Notes under the pieces: generated by a model | Database searches by the model: none | What the model saw: only the letters and a program-made list of their open reading frames with translations | What the model was told of the DNA's origin: nothing | Program-made: the position numbers and the translations under genes | Shown: piece by piece, positions 1-8,626 of the stretch | Numbering within the stretch: the first letter of the stretch is position 1 | Layout of the letters: every line of letters starts with the position of its first letter | Assembly: GCA_004555155.1 (NCBI GenBank) | Contig: SFJH01000019.1 | Location: forward strand, 1 to 51,369 | Origin: Clostridiales bacterium | Lineage (GTDB): Bacteria; Bacillota; Clostridia; Christensenellales; Aristaeellaceae | Reading direction: 5' to 3' | Length of the DNA stretch: 51,369 bases

Positions 1-36
1 GCCCGCATGGCCGAGAATCTGATTGAATTTGAATGA
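1..36 (+). CDS. 3' end of an upstream gene (partial)
   Basis: Only the last 11 codons are inside the window (reads ARMAENLIEFE, then TGA at 34-36). The frame is open to the left edge and the stop lies 18 bases before the next start, so it is probably the end of the preceding gene of the same operon. The family cannot be told from this stub. Confidence 0.45.
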   Translation, partial: ARMAENLIEFE

Positions 37-54
37 AAGAAGGATCAATTACAA

Positions 55-834
55 ATGGGACTTGAGAACGTAAAATGCTTTCTACTGGACATGGACGGCA
101 CCTTCTATCTGGGCGGTCAGCTGATCGACGGCTCGCTGGACTTCATCAGGCGGGTTCAGGAAACCGGCCGCGATTACATGTTCCTCACCAACAACTCCTC
201 TCATAACGCCAATTTCTATGTGGAAAAGCTGGCGAAGATGGGACTCGTCACCGACCGCAGCCACGTCATGACCTCCGGCGAAGCCACCTGCGAGAAGCTC
301 AACGAGCTGTATCCCGGCAAGCGCGTATTCCTGCTGGGCAACGAATATCTGGCCGCGGAACTGGCCGAAGCGGGCATCACGGTGGACAACGAGCATCCCG
401 AAATCGTGGTCGTCGGCTTCGACACCACGCTGGACTATCAGAAAATGTGGGACGTGTGCAACTTCGTGCGCGACGGTCTGCCCTACATCGCCACCCATCC
501 GGACTTCAACTGCCCCACCGAGACCGGCTTCATGCCGGATATCGGCGCGATTATGGACTTCATCGCCGCCTCGACGGGCCGCCGCCCCGATCTGATCGTG
601 GGCAAGCCGCATACCGGCATTGTCGAAGCCGTGCTGCGCCGCACGGGACTGTCCGTGGGCGAGCTCGCCATGGTGGGCGACCGCCTGTACACCGACATCG
701 AAACCGGCGTGCGCAGCGGCATGCTGTCCATTCTGGTGATGACCGGCGAAACCACCGAGGAGATGCTGGCCGAGTCCGCCACAAAGCCGGACCTGAAGTT
801 TGGCCGTCTTTCGGACATGAACGATCTGCTGTAA
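55..834 (+). CDS. HAD superfamily (class IIA, NagD-like) sugar phosphatase
   Basis: Predicted cytoplasmic phosphatase of 259 aa, the normal length for the NagD/PGP-like HAD-IIA group. The nucleophile motif LLDMDGT places the catalytic aspartates at residues 12 and 14; motif II is FLTNNSS (about 43-49); the lysine of GKPHTG and the acidic MVGDRLYTDIETG complete the site. The C2-type cap of this family lies between motifs II and III. Members remove phosphate from small sugar or nucleotide phosphates; the substrate here cannot be read from sequence. An AAGGA site precedes the ATG, and the gene ends 6 bases before a strong hairpin terminator. Confidence 0.88.
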   Translation: MGLENVKCFLLDMDGTFYLGGQLIDGSLDFIRRVQETGRDYMFLTNNSSHNANFYVEKLAKMGLVTDRSHVMTSGEATCEKLNELYPGKRVFLLGNEYLAAELAEAGITVDNEHPEIVVVGFDTTLDYQKMWDVCNFVRDGLPYIATHPDFNCPTETGFMPDIGAIMDFIAASTGRRPDLIVGKPHTGIVEAVLRRTGLSVGELAMVGDRLYTDIETGVRSGMLSILVMTGETTEEMLAESATKPDLKFGRLSDMNDLL

Positions 835-840
835 CCGATC

Positions 841-870
841 AAGGAGAGGGACGCGCCCTCTCCTTTTGTT
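841..870 (+). terminator. Rho-independent terminator after the HAD gene
   Basis: Perfect 10-bp stem (841-850 with 856-865) around a 5-base loop ACGCG, running into TTTTGTT. It separates the HAD phosphatase from the methyltransferase, so the downstream run depends on read-through or on a promoter I do not see. Confidence 0.8.
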
Positions 871-892
871 GCTTTCATGGAAAGGAGTTCCC

Positions 893-1426
893 ATGGTACT
901 GCAAATCGACCGCACGCTTGACGGAGAGATCCTCGATCTCGGCGGCGGAGGAGAGTGCGTGATCGGACGCGTCTACCGCGACCAGGTCACTGCCATCGAT
1001 ATTTGCCCGGAGGAGCTGGACGAAGCCCCGGACGTCTGCCGCAAATTGGTGATGGACGCCGCCGAGCTGGCGTTCTCCGACGCCAGCTTTGACCACGTCA
1101 CCGCTTTCTTTTCCTTCCTCTATATGGAAAAGGGCGTGCTGCGCCGGGTGATCGCCGAGGCTGCGCGCGTCCTCCGCCCCGGCGGACGGCTGCACATCTG
1201 GGACGCAAACGTGATCTCCGCCGAGCCGGAGCCCTTTCTGATCGATCTGGAGATTCATCTGCCCAGCGAATCGCTGCATACCACCTACGGCGTGATCAAA
1301 CCCGATGCGCGTCAGAACAGCGCCCTCTTTGTCCGCCTCTGTGAGGAAGCCGGTTTCACGCTTCTCCACCGGCGGGAGGAACCAGAACTGTTCTGTCTTG
1401 AATTCGAAAAAGGAGCCTTCTTATGA
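893..1426 (+). CDS. SAM-dependent methyltransferase, class I
   Basis: 177 aa, small Rossmann-fold methyltransferase. The SAM-binding motif I reads ILDLGGGGE near the N-terminus, followed by the acidic turn AIDICPEEL. A post-motif region (VMDAAELAFSDASFDHVTAF) and RVLRPGGRLHIWD match the Methyltransf_11 pattern. The start at 893 is chosen because AAAGGAG lies at 881-887; an upstream in-frame TTG at 866 falls inside the terminator. It overlaps the next gene by 4 bases (ATGA), so the two are translationally coupled. The methyl acceptor is unknown. Confidence 0.8.
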   Translation: MVLQIDRTLDGEILDLGGGGECVIGRVYRDQVTAIDICPEELDEAPDVCRKLVMDAAELAFSDASFDHVTAFFSFLYMEKGVLRRVIAEAARVLRPGGRLHIWDANVISAEPEPFLIDLEIHLPSESLHTTYGVIKPDARQNSALFVRLCEEAGFTLLHRREEPELFCLEFEKGAFL

Positions 1427-2154
1427 AAATCGGCATTGAGAGCAATCTGCTCAGATCTTTGTTTCAGAACGTCTACTTCATCAACGGCACCGCTTATGCG
1501 GGCAAATCCACTGCGGTGAAGCTGCTGGCGGAGCGCTTCGACGGCGTGTGCTGCGGCGAAAACTTTCACGACGCACTGACAGACGCGATCGACCCTGCGC
1601 ATCAGCCGAACCTGAGCTATTTCCAAACCATGAGCGGCTGGCAGGAGTTTCTGAACCGTCCGCCGAAGGCGTACGCCGCATGGATCGACGGATCCTCCCG
1701 GGAAGCCGCCGAGATGGAAATCCTGCTGCTGATCCGGCTCTCGCAATCCGGCAGGCCTGTGTTTGTCGACACAAACATTCCGCCGGACATGCTGCGCGAA
1801 ATCTCTGATTTCCAACATGTCGCCATCCTGCTCAGCCCGCAGAGCACGTCCGTGGACCGCTTCTTCGACCGTCCCGACCCCGACAAGCAGTTCCTGCTCG
1901 ACCAGATTCACTCGGCAGAGGATCCCGAAGCGACCCTGTCCAACTTCCTCGCCTGCATCGCGGAGATCAACAGCCCCGAACGCTATCGCGCATTCGAGGA
2001 GAGCGGCTTCTTCGTCCACGTCCGCGACGACCGCATGACTCCGGAGGAAACCATGCTCCTGCTGGCCCGCCACTTCGGCCTTCCGGATCAGACTTCCCAA
2101 ATCTCCGACGAATCTTCAGGAGGAAACCCATGCCAGCGCCCGTGCAATCGCTGA
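1423..2154 (+). CDS. P-loop kinase-like NTPase
   Basis: 243 aa. A clear Walker A motif GTAYAGKST is at residues 22-30, directly after a hydrophobic strand (VYFIN), as in small-molecule kinases of the AAA_18/AAA_33 type. A second hydrophobic strand ending in an acidic residue (RPVFVDTNIP) could hold the base or Walker B acid. Later arginines (YRAFEESGFF region) may form a lid. The start codon overlaps the methyltransferase stop, and its own end overlaps the next hydrolase by 25 bases, so these three form one translational unit. The phosphorylated substrate is unknown. Confidence 0.65.
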   Translation: MKIGIESNLLRSLFQNVYFINGTAYAGKSTAVKLLAERFDGVCCGENFHDALTDAIDPAHQPNLSYFQTMSGWQEFLNRPPKAYAAWIDGSSREAAEMEILLLIRLSQSGRPVFVDTNIPPDMLREISDFQHVAILLSPQSTSVDRFFDRPDPDKQFLLDQIHSAEDPEATLSNFLACIAEINSPERYRAFEESGFFVHVRDDRMTPEETMLLLARHFGLPDQTSQISDESSGGNPCQRPCNR

Positions 2155-2837
2155 ATCTCGACGGCATTCCCGCTCTGCTGTGGGGCGCGCCGTCCGATCA
2201 CGTCTTTCTCTTTGTCCACGGCAAAATGGCCAGCAAGGAATGCGCCGAAGCCTTCGCCGGAATTGCCGCGGAGCGCGGCTGGCAGACGCTGAGCTTCGAC
2301 CTGCCCGACCACGGCGAGCGCCGGGGCCGCGGCGAGGTCTGCGACGTCTTCGCCGGTCTGCACGACCTGCAGATCGTGGGCGAGCGCGCCTTTTCCCAGT
2401 GGAAGGCGGTCGCGCTCTACGCCTGCAGTCTCGGCGCGTACTTCAGCCTTCAGGCCTGGGCGGACAGGCCCTTTGAACGCTGTCTGTTCCAGTCGCCCAT
2501 CGTGAATATGGAGCATCTGGTTCGAAGCATGTTCCAGTGGTTCGGCGTCACCGAGGAGCTCCTGGAGCGCGAGCGGGAAATCCCCACGCCCATCGATACG
2601 CTGTCGTGGGATTATTTCCAGTTCGTGCGCACGCATCCCGTCGGCCGCTGGTCGCCGCCGACGCACATTCTCTATGCCGCGCAGGACAACCTCCAGCCGC
2701 GCGCTGTGATCGACGAATTCTGCGCAGCCCATGGCTGCGCGCTCACCGTCTCCGAGCGCAGCGAGCACGCCTTCATGGCCCCCGGCGACGAAGCCGTCGT
2801 CGAGGCCTGGATGCGCGCGTCCATACCGGGCGTGTGA
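2130..2837 (+). CDS. alpha/beta hydrolase
   Basis: 235 aa serine hydrolase of the alpha/beta fold. The oxyanion strand is LFVHGK; the nucleophile elbow reads YACSLGAYF (a GxSxG variant with Cys before Ser); the acid is likely the Asp in YAAQDNL and the histidine lies in SEHAFM near the C-terminus. No signal peptide is present. AGGAGG at 2119-2124 sets the start inside the end of the kinase-like gene. Its place in an operon with a GH13 enzyme and an acetyl esterase-like protein would fit deacylation of sugars or glycosides, but this is inference. Confidence 0.78.
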   Translation: MPAPVQSLNLDGIPALLWGAPSDHVFLFVHGKMASKECAEAFAGIAAERGWQTLSFDLPDHGERRGRGEVCDVFAGLHDLQIVGERAFSQWKAVALYACSLGAYFSLQAWADRPFERCLFQSPIVNMEHLVRSMFQWFGVTEELLEREREIPTPIDTLSWDYFQFVRTHPVGRWSPPTHILYAAQDNLQPRAVIDEFCAAHGCALTVSERSEHAFMAPGDEAVVEAWMRASIPGV

Positions 2838-2886
2838 GATTTCCACCGGCTTGGAGCACCGAAAAAACGCAAAGGAGCGTCAACCG

Positions 2887-4542
2887 ATGATTTCACAGAA
2901 GGATTGGGTTCGCGATCTGGTGATCTACCAGATCTATCCCCGCAGCTTTTACGATTCCAATGGCGACGGCGTCGGCGACCTGCCCGGCGTGATTGAGAAG
3001 CTCGACTATTTGCAGCAGCTGGGGGTAAACGCGCTGTGGCTGTCCCCATTCTTTGCCTCTCCCAACGACGACAACGGCTACGACATTTCCGACTACCGCG
3101 CCATTCTGCCCGAGTTCGGCACGATGGCGGACTGCGACGAGCTGATTCGCCAATGCCATGCCCGCGGCATGAAGTTCATCATGGATCTGGTGGTCAACCA
3201 TTCCTCCGACGAGCACGAGTGGTTCCGCAGGTCCGCCCGCCGGGAGGATCCCTATACCGATTACTACTACTGGCGTGACCCCGTGGACGGCCACGCGCCC
3301 AACAACTGGGCCAGCGTGTTCGGCGGCAGCGCATGGGAATACTGCGAGGAGCGCGGCCAGTATTACTTCCATCTCTTTTCCAAAAAGCAGCCCGACCTCA
3401 ACTGGAGCTGCCCTGCGCTCAAGCAGGAGATTCACGACCTGATCCGCTGGTGGAAGGCCAGGGGCGTGGACGGCCTGCGCGTCGACGCCATCAGCTATCT
3501 GGACAAGCCCGCGGACTTCCCGGACGCCGAGGGCGAGCCCACGCCGGACGGCTACGTCTTCCCCGCCCCGCTGCTGCTGGGACGGCCGGGCACGCACGCC
3601 TATCTGCACGAGCTGAACGAGAAGCTGTTCACCCCGCTCAACCTGGTGACGGTGGGCGAAGTCTCGCTGAAGGACGACGCCGAGTTGGCCGACTACGTCG
3701 GCACCGCGCGCGGCGAGTTCGACATGGCGATCCCCTTTCTGCCGCCGGTCGCGGAATACCGGGCGCACATTCCCTCCATGCTGCGCGACCGCCTGAAATC
3801 GCGCTATGAGATCATCCCCGACGGCTGGTGGGCCCAGTTCATGAGCAACCACGACAAGCCGCGCCAGGTGTCCTTCTTCGGCAATGACAGCGAATACCGC
3901 GAAATCAGCGCCAAGGCGCTGGCGCTGGTGAACCACGCCAGTCCCGGCACGCCCTTCGTCTATCAGGGCGAGGAGCTGGGCATGACCAGCCTGCGCCTGG
4001 ATTCCATCGACCAGTACAACGACATCGGCACCCGCAACGAGTACCGCCAGCGCATTCTTGCCGGCGACACGCCGGAGCAGGCGTTCCGCTATGCCGCCGA
4101 CCTCAGCCGGGACAACGCCCGCACGCCGATGCAGTGGAGCGCCGCACCCAACGCCGGCTTCACCACCGGCACGCCCTGGCTGACGGTGAATCCCAACTAT
4201 CCCGGGATCAACGCCGAAGCCCAGCTGGCCGATCCGACGTCCGTGTTCCACTTCTACCGCCGCCTGATCGCGCTGCGCAAGGTGCATCCCGCCCTGCGAA
4301 ACGGCGCGCTGCGGATGATCGACGGCGGTCACGACGACATTCTGGCCTTCGCCCGGGAGACCGACGGAGAAGCGCTGATCCTCGCCGCCAACCTGTCCGA
4401 CGAATCCCATCCCGCCCCGGAAGCGCTGCGCGGCGAGATCCTCCTGCAGTCCTACGAGCGGGAATCCGACTTCGACGGCGCCACCCTGCGCCCCTGGGAG
4501 GCCGTGCTGGTTTGCGTCGAATCTCATATAAAGGAGCAATAA
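2887..4542 (+). CDS. GH13 alpha-glucosidase / oligo-1,6-glucosidase
   Basis: 551 aa cytoplasmic exo-acting glucosidase, the standard length for the GH13_31 group. It opens with LVIYQIYPRSF and GDGVGDLPG, and has all four GH13 regions: DLVVNHSSDEH, GLRVDAISYLDK with nucleophile Asp200, VGEVS with acid/base Glu258, and FMSNHDKPR with Asp323. It should hydrolyse isomaltose-like or other alpha-glucosides imported from starch breakdown. The ATG at 2887 is taken because homologues begin just before this motif and AAAGGAG lies upstream at 2871-2877; the longer reading from 2731 only covers the 3' end of the hydrolase gene. Confidence 0.93.
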   Translation: MISQKDWVRDLVIYQIYPRSFYDSNGDGVGDLPGVIEKLDYLQQLGVNALWLSPFFASPNDDNGYDISDYRAILPEFGTMADCDELIRQCHARGMKFIMDLVVNHSSDEHEWFRRSARREDPYTDYYYWRDPVDGHAPNNWASVFGGSAWEYCEERGQYYFHLFSKKQPDLNWSCPALKQEIHDLIRWWKARGVDGLRVDAISYLDKPADFPDAEGEPTPDGYVFPAPLLLGRPGTHAYLHELNEKLFTPLNLVTVGEVSLKDDAELADYVGTARGEFDMAIPFLPPVAEYRAHIPSMLRDRLKSRYEIIPDGWWAQFMSNHDKPRQVSFFGNDSEYREISAKALALVNHASPGTPFVYQGEELGMTSLRLDSIDQYNDIGTRNEYRQRILAGDTPEQAFRYAADLSRDNARTPMQWSAAPNAGFTTGTPWLTVNPNYPGINAEAQLADPTSVFHFYRRLIALRKVHPALRNGALRMIDGGHDDILAFARETDGEALILAANLSDESHPAPEALRGEILLQSYERESDFDGATLRPWEAVLVCVESHIKEQ

Positions 4543-4546
4543 TGCA

Positions 4547-5326
4547 ATGAACAGAATCATCCCCCTCTGGCCCGGAAGGGCCCCCTATTCCGACGAATCC
4601 CCCGACCAGGCGCAGCCCTCCGTAAAGGAATTCAGGGTGGACGGCAGTCGAGGCGCGATGGTGGTCTGTCCCGGCGGCGGCTACACGATGAAGGCCGACC
4701 ACGAGGGCGATCCCATCGCCCGGATGCTCAACGAGGCCGGCGTCTCGGCCTACGTGCTGGACTACCGCGTCGCACCCTGCAACTACCTCGCGCCGCTGAC
4801 CGACGCGCTGCGGGCCATCCGCCTGGTGCGCTCGCTGGGCTATGAGAAGGTGGGCATCCTGGGCTTCTCTGCGGGCGGTCATCTCACCTGCACCGCCGCC
4901 ACGCTGTACTCGCCCGGCAATCCGGGCGCGGAGGATCCCATCGATCGCCTGTCCTCCCGGCCGGACGCGTTCGTCCCCTGCTACGCGGTGGTCAGCGTCG
5001 CGCAGTACGCCCACGTAGGCTCCCGGGTGAACCTGCTGGGCGCGCATTCGGACGATCAGGAAACCCTGCGCCGCTTCTCCGCCGATCAGAACGTGACCAG
5101 CGACACCCCGCCCGCCTTCATCTGGCACACCGCCTCGGACGACTGCGTACCCGTGGAAAACAGTCTGATGCTCGCCAGCGCGCTGGCAGCCAAGGGCGTA
5201 CCCTTCGAGCTGCACGTCTTCCCCGAAGGCCCCCACGGTCTCGGACTCGCGCCCGGCAATCCCGACGTCGCCCGCTGGGCCGGCCTGTGCCAGAGCTGGC
5301 TGATCGGACAGGGTTTCGGCCGCTAA
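4547..5326 (+). CDS. alpha/beta hydrolase, acetyl-xylan/feruloyl esterase-like
   Basis: 259 aa, BD-FAE/dienelactone-hydrolase-like esterase without a signal peptide. The oxyanion motif is VVCPGGGYTM, the nucleophile elbow GILGFSAGGHL, the acid is in the TASDDCVPVEN segment and the histidine in EGPHGLGL. Relatives take acetyl or other acyl groups off xylo-oligosaccharides. It starts 4 bases after the glucosidase stop, so the two are almost certainly co-transcribed and may act in sequence on imported decorated oligosaccharides (inference). Confidence 0.85.
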   Translation: MNRIIPLWPGRAPYSDESPDQAQPSVKEFRVDGSRGAMVVCPGGGYTMKADHEGDPIARMLNEAGVSAYVLDYRVAPCNYLAPLTDALRAIRLVRSLGYEKVGILGFSAGGHLTCTAATLYSPGNPGAEDPIDRLSSRPDAFVPCYAVVSVAQYAHVGSRVNLLGAHSDDQETLRRFSADQNVTSDTPPAFIWHTASDDCVPVENSLMLASALAAKGVPFELHVFPEGPHGLGLAPGNPDVARWAGLCQSWLIGQGFGR

Positions 5327-5351
5327 ACCGGCAAAGTTTTACAAATAGGAC

Positions 5352-5380
5352 TTTTCAAACGCCAAAATATATCGTATAAT
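5352..5380 (+). promoter_or_regulatory. Predicted sigma-A promoter of pta
   Basis: A perfect -10 TATAAT at 5375-5380 with a weak -35 TTTTCA at 5352-5357 and a 17-base spacer. It lies in an AT-rich pocket between the esterase stop and pta, about 54 bases before the pta start. Confidence 0.7.
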
Positions 5381-5433
5381 AGTAGAGATGAATAGAATGA
5401 ACCGCCTTGTGCGGAATCTATGGAGGGATAATC

Positions 5434-6423
5434 ATGGCAATCATTGATAAGATCAAGGCGAAGGCCAAGGCAGACGTGAAGCACATCGTTCTTCCCGAAG
5501 GCGAGGAGACCCGCAACGCGCAGGCCGCCGCGATCATCGCAAAGGAAGGCCTTGCCAGGCTGACCCTGCTGGGCAACCCCGAAAAGGTGAAGGAAGCTGC
5601 CAACGGCGCTTCTCTGGACGGCGTCGAAATCATCGACCCCGCCACCTCCGACAAGTGCGCGGAGTATGCCGCCATGCTGTATGAGATCCGCAAGGCCAAG
5701 GGCATGACCGAGGAAAAGGCCGCCGCCCTGGTGAAGGATCCCATGTACTATGGCGTGATGATGGTCAAAGCGGGCGACGCCGACGGCCTGGTCTCCGGCG
5801 CGATCCACTCCACCGGCGACATGCTGCGCCCCGCGCTGCAGATCATCAAGTCCAAGCCCGGCATCAAGACCGTGTCCTCCTGCTTCCTGATGGAGTGCCC
5901 GAACAAGGCCTACGGCGACGACGGCGTGATGATCTTCGCGGACTGCGCGGTCAACATCGATCCCGACGCCGAAGCGCTGGCCAACATCGCCATCGGCGCG
6001 GCGGAATCCGCCCGCGCGCTGGCCGGCATCGAGCCCCGCGTGGCCATGCTGAGCTTCTCCACCAAGGGCTCCGCCAAGCACGACAACGTCACCAAGGTTC
6101 AGGAAGCCACCCGCATCGCCAAGGAAATGGCCCCCGATCTGGCGCTGGACGGCGAGCTGCAGCTCGACGCCGCGCTGGTTGAGAAGGTTGGCCAGCTGAA
6201 GGCGCCCGGCAGCACCGTCGCCGGTCACGCCAACACCCTCGTGTTCCCCGATCTGGGCGCGGGCAACATCGGCTACAAGCTGGTGCAGCGTCTGGCAGGC
6301 GCCGAGGCCTACGGCCCCATCCTGCAGGGCATCGCCAAGCCCTGCAACGACCTGAGCCGCGGCTGCTCCGTGGAGGACATCGTCGCGACCGTCGCCATCA
6401 CCGCCGCGCAGGCGCAGGGCTGA
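5434..6423 (+). CDS. pta: Phosphate acetyltransferase
   Basis: 329 aa, the length of the short single-domain Pta of Firmicutes. It converts acetyl-CoA and phosphate to acetyl phosphate and CoA. The PTA/PTB fold is recognisable from HIVLPEGEETRNAQAA at the N-terminus, DGLVSGAIHSTGDMLRPALQ, SFSTKGSAKHD and VFPDLGAGNIGYK near the C-terminus. TGGAGGG at 5421-5427 selects the ATG at 5434 rather than the in-frame ATG at 5407. Acetate kinase follows 81 bases downstream, so the pair makes ATP by fermenting acetyl-CoA to acetate. Confidence 0.96.
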   Translation: MAIIDKIKAKAKADVKHIVLPEGEETRNAQAAAIIAKEGLARLTLLGNPEKVKEAANGASLDGVEIIDPATSDKCAEYAAMLYEIRKAKGMTEEKAAALVKDPMYYGVMMVKAGDADGLVSGAIHSTGDMLRPALQIIKSKPGIKTVSSCFLMECPNKAYGDDGVMIFADCAVNIDPDAEALANIAIGAAESARALAGIEPRVAMLSFSTKGSAKHDNVTKVQEATRIAKEMAPDLALDGELQLDAALVEKVGQLKAPGSTVAGHANTLVFPDLGAGNIGYKLVQRLAGAEAYGPILQGIAKPCNDLSRGCSVEDIVATVAITAAQAQG

Positions 6424-6446
6424 TCCCCTTCTGACAGCGATTTCCG

Positions 6447-6473
6447 CCGGCCGCAGCGCATCGTTGCGGTCGG
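6447..6473 (+). terminator. Hairpin between pta and ackA
   Basis: A 9-bp stem (6447-6455 with 6465-6473, one G-T wobble) with a 9-base loop, followed by only three T residues. It could lower ackA transcription or stabilise mRNA ends; it is not a strong terminator. Confidence 0.4.
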
Positions 6474-6504
6474 TTTCGAACAAACTGAAATGGAGAGATA
6501 AACC

Positions 6505-7692
6505 ATGAAAATTCTGATCATCAACGCGGGCTCCTCCTCCCTGAAGTATCAGCTGATCGACATGCAGGACGAGTCCGTCATCGCCAAGGGCCTGGTCGAG
6601 CGCATCGGCATCGAGGGCTCCAACCTGAGCCACAAGTACGGCGACGGCAAGAAGTTCGAGCTGGTCACCCCCCTGAAGGACCACACCGAGGCCATGAACA
6701 TCGTTCTCGACGCGCTGCAGGACGCCGACCACGGCGTGATCAAGAGCCTGGACGAGATCGGCGCTGTGGGCCACCGCGTGCTGCACGGCGGCGAGAAGTT
6801 CACCGCCTCCTGCCTGATCAACGACACCGTCATCGCGGCCATCGAGGAGAACATCCCGCTGGGCCCCCTCCACAATCCCGCCAACCTGATGGGCATCCGC
6901 GCCTGCCAGAAGGTGCTGCCGAACGTGCCCCAGGTCGCCGTGTTTGACACCGCGTTCCATCAGACCATGCCCCCGAAGGCGTTCCGCTATGCACTGCCCA
7001 AGAAGTACTACACCGAGCTGCACATGCGCAAGTACGGCTTCCACGGCACCTCCCACCGCTTCATCGCCAGCCGCGCCACCGAGATCCTCGGCGAGAACAA
7101 GAAGGTCATCGTCTGCCACCTGGGCAACGGCTCCTCTCTGTCTGCCTGCGTGAACGGCAAGTGCGTGGACACCACCATGGGCATCACCCCGCTGGACGGC
7201 CTGGTTATGGGCACCCGCTGCGGCACCCTGGACCCCGCCTGCGTCGAGTTCATCGCCAACACCGAGCACAAGACCGCGTCCGAAGTGCTGAACATGATGA
7301 ACAAGCAGTCCGGTCTGCAGGGCCTGACCGGCTCCTCCGATATGCGCGACGTCACCGCCCGCTATGACGCCGGCGACGAGGACGCCAAGCTGGCCATCGA
7401 AATGTGGACCTACACCATCCAGAAGTACATCGGCTCCTATGTGGCCGCAATGAACGGCTGCGACGCCATCATCTTCACCGCCGGCATCGGTGAAAACCAC
7501 GTCCGCGCCCGCAAGTGGGTCTGCGAGGGCCTGAGCTTCTTCGGCGTCGAGGTGGACGACGAGCGCAACGCCAACGTCCACGGCGAGACGAAGATCTCCA
7601 CCGACGATTCCAGGATCCAGGTCTGGGTCATCCCCACCAACGAGGAGCTGGCCATCGCCCGCGATACGCTGGAAATCGCTACGAAAAAATAA
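6505..7692 (+). CDS. ackA: Acetate kinase
   Basis: 395 aa, full length. It transfers the phosphate of acetyl phosphate to ADP, giving acetate and ATP. Family signatures are visible: ILIINAGSSSLKYQL at the N-terminus, VFDTAFHQTMP, the KYGFHGTSH block, VCHLGNGSS, the DGLVMGTRCG segment and the FTAGIGENH block near the C-terminus. No disruption. The start has TGGAGAG upstream. It is probably read from the pta promoter through the weak hairpin between the genes. Confidence 0.97.
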   Translation: MKILIINAGSSSLKYQLIDMQDESVIAKGLVERIGIEGSNLSHKYGDGKKFELVTPLKDHTEAMNIVLDALQDADHGVIKSLDEIGAVGHRVLHGGEKFTASCLINDTVIAAIEENIPLGPLHNPANLMGIRACQKVLPNVPQVAVFDTAFHQTMPPKAFRYALPKKYYTELHMRKYGFHGTSHRFIASRATEILGENKKVIVCHLGNGSSLSACVNGKCVDTTMGITPLDGLVMGTRCGTLDPACVEFIANTEHKTASEVLNMMNKQSGLQGLTGSSDMRDVTARYDAGDEDAKLAIEMWTYTIQKYIGSYVAAMNGCDAIIFTAGIGENHVRARKWVCEGLSFFGVEVDDERNANVHGETKISTDDSRIQVWVIPTNEELAIARDTLEIATKK

Positions 7693-7693
7693 C

Positions 7694-7722
7694 TTTACAA
7701 AATCCGCATATCCGTATATAAT
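7694..7722 (+). promoter_or_regulatory. Predicted sigma-A promoter of the DUF177-rpmF operon
   Basis: TTTACA at 7694-7699 and a perfect TATAAT at 7717-7722, spaced by 17 bases, beginning 2 bases after the ackA stop. A GGGGG ribosome site follows before the TTG start at 7747. Confidence 0.82.
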
Positions 7723-7746
7723 ATCCAAGGTTAGGGGGAAAAAGGC

Positions 7747-8262
7747 TTGGCTTCTACGCTGAATGTGACCAACGCACTGAAGAATCCCGGTCAGGAGTAT
7801 CCGTTCGAAGCGGACTGTTCGATCGAGGAGATGGACGTGCTGGGGGATCCGGTTCGCTTCGACAACGTCGCCGCAAAGGGCACGTATGTCGGTTCCGGAG
7901 AAACGGTCAGTCTGGAGGCTGTGGCGACGGCAACCGTCACTTCCCGCTGCGCCAGGTGTCTTGCGGAGGTCACCCTCCCCATCGCCGCCGAGCTGCATGC
8001 GGAGTTTGCCCGCCAGCCCGATCCTGAAAACCCGGATCAGTATTGCTTCGAGGCCTCCACGCTGGAGCTGACCGACGCAATCAGGGACGCGCTCGTATTG
8101 GAGCTGCCCATGCGCTTTCTCTGCAAGGAGGACTGCAAGGGGCTCTGTCCGAAGTGCGGCACCAATCTGAACACGGGTTCCTGTACATGCCAAGAGGGCG
8201 ATGACGATTTCAATCCCTTTGCGGCATTGCGATCGATTGTTGAAAACAATGAGGAGGTGTAA
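7747..8262 (+). CDS. yceD: YceD family protein (DUF177)
   Basis: 171 aa. The family is almost always encoded just before rpmF and is linked to 23S rRNA/ribosome maturation; the biochemical role is not settled. The sequence has a beta-rich N-terminal half and two cysteine groups: CARC in mid-protein and CKEDCKGLCPKCGTN...CTC at the C-terminus, probably a structural zinc site. The start is TTG, supported by TTAGGGGG just upstream and by the promoter at 7694-7722. rpmF begins 2 bases after its stop. Confidence 0.9.
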   Translation: MASTLNVTNALKNPGQEYPFEADCSIEEMDVLGDPVRFDNVAAKGTYVGSGETVSLEAVATATVTSRCARCLAEVTLPIAAELHAEFARQPDPENPDQYCFEASTLELTDAIRDALVLELPMRFLCKEDCKGLCPKCGTNLNTGSCTCQEGDDDFNPFAALRSIVENNEEV

Positions 8263-8264
8263 CA

Positions 8265-8456
8265 ATGGCCACTCCGAAGGGAAAAGTTTCCAAGGCAAGG
8301 AGAAATTCTCGCCGCAGCGCGCACTGGAAGCTGTCTGTGCCGGGTATCGTCAAGTGCCCCCGCTGCGCGAAGATGAAGCTCAGCCATCGCGTTTGCAAGT
8401 TCTGCGGCTACTATGACGGTCAGGAGATCGTCAAGGTTGAAGCCGAGGCGAAGTAA
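8265..8456 (+). CDS. rpmF: 50S ribosomal protein L32
   Basis: 63 aa, complete. The N-terminus (ATPKGKVSKARRNSRR) and the zinc-binding CPRC...CKFCG pair identify the C+ (zinc) form of L32. AGGAGG at the end of DUF177 provides the ribosome site, so the two genes are tightly coupled. A hairpin terminator follows directly. Confidence 0.97.
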   Translation: MATPKGKVSKARRNSRRSAHWKLSVPGIVKCPRCAKMKLSHRVCKFCGYYDGQEIVKVEAEAK

Positions 8457-8469
8457 TTCAGGGTTTTAT

Positions 8470-8508
8470 AAGGAGCTGTTTCCGTCCGGAACAGCTCCTT
8501 ATTCTTTT
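8470..8508 (+). terminator. Terminator after rpmF
   Basis: An 11-bp perfect stem (8470-8480 with 8490-8500), loop TCCGTCCGG, followed by an interrupted T tract (ATTCTTTT). Confidence 0.82.
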
Positions 8509-8564
8509 GAAAGGAGCGCAGGCGCCGAAAAAGCCGTCCCGCATCGACAAATTCCCCGATCTTG

Positions 8565-8593
8565 TTTCCATTCGCGGCGTTCTGTGGTATAAT
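8565..8593 (+). promoter_or_regulatory. Predicted promoter of the sugar isomerase gene
   Basis: Perfect TATAAT at 8588-8593 with TTTCCA at 8565-8570 (17-base spacer). AGGAGGA at 8614-8620 follows, then the ATG at 8627. Confidence 0.7.
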
Positions 8594-8626
8594 GAATTCA
8601 CTCCATTAATTACAGGAGGAAGATCG

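Noticed and set aside
5323..8298. A 991-codon open frame on the minus strand opposite pta, ackA and DUF177
   Set aside because: It is a GC-rich antisense shadow of well-conserved genes, with low-complexity Val/Gly/His-rich translation and no ribosome site.
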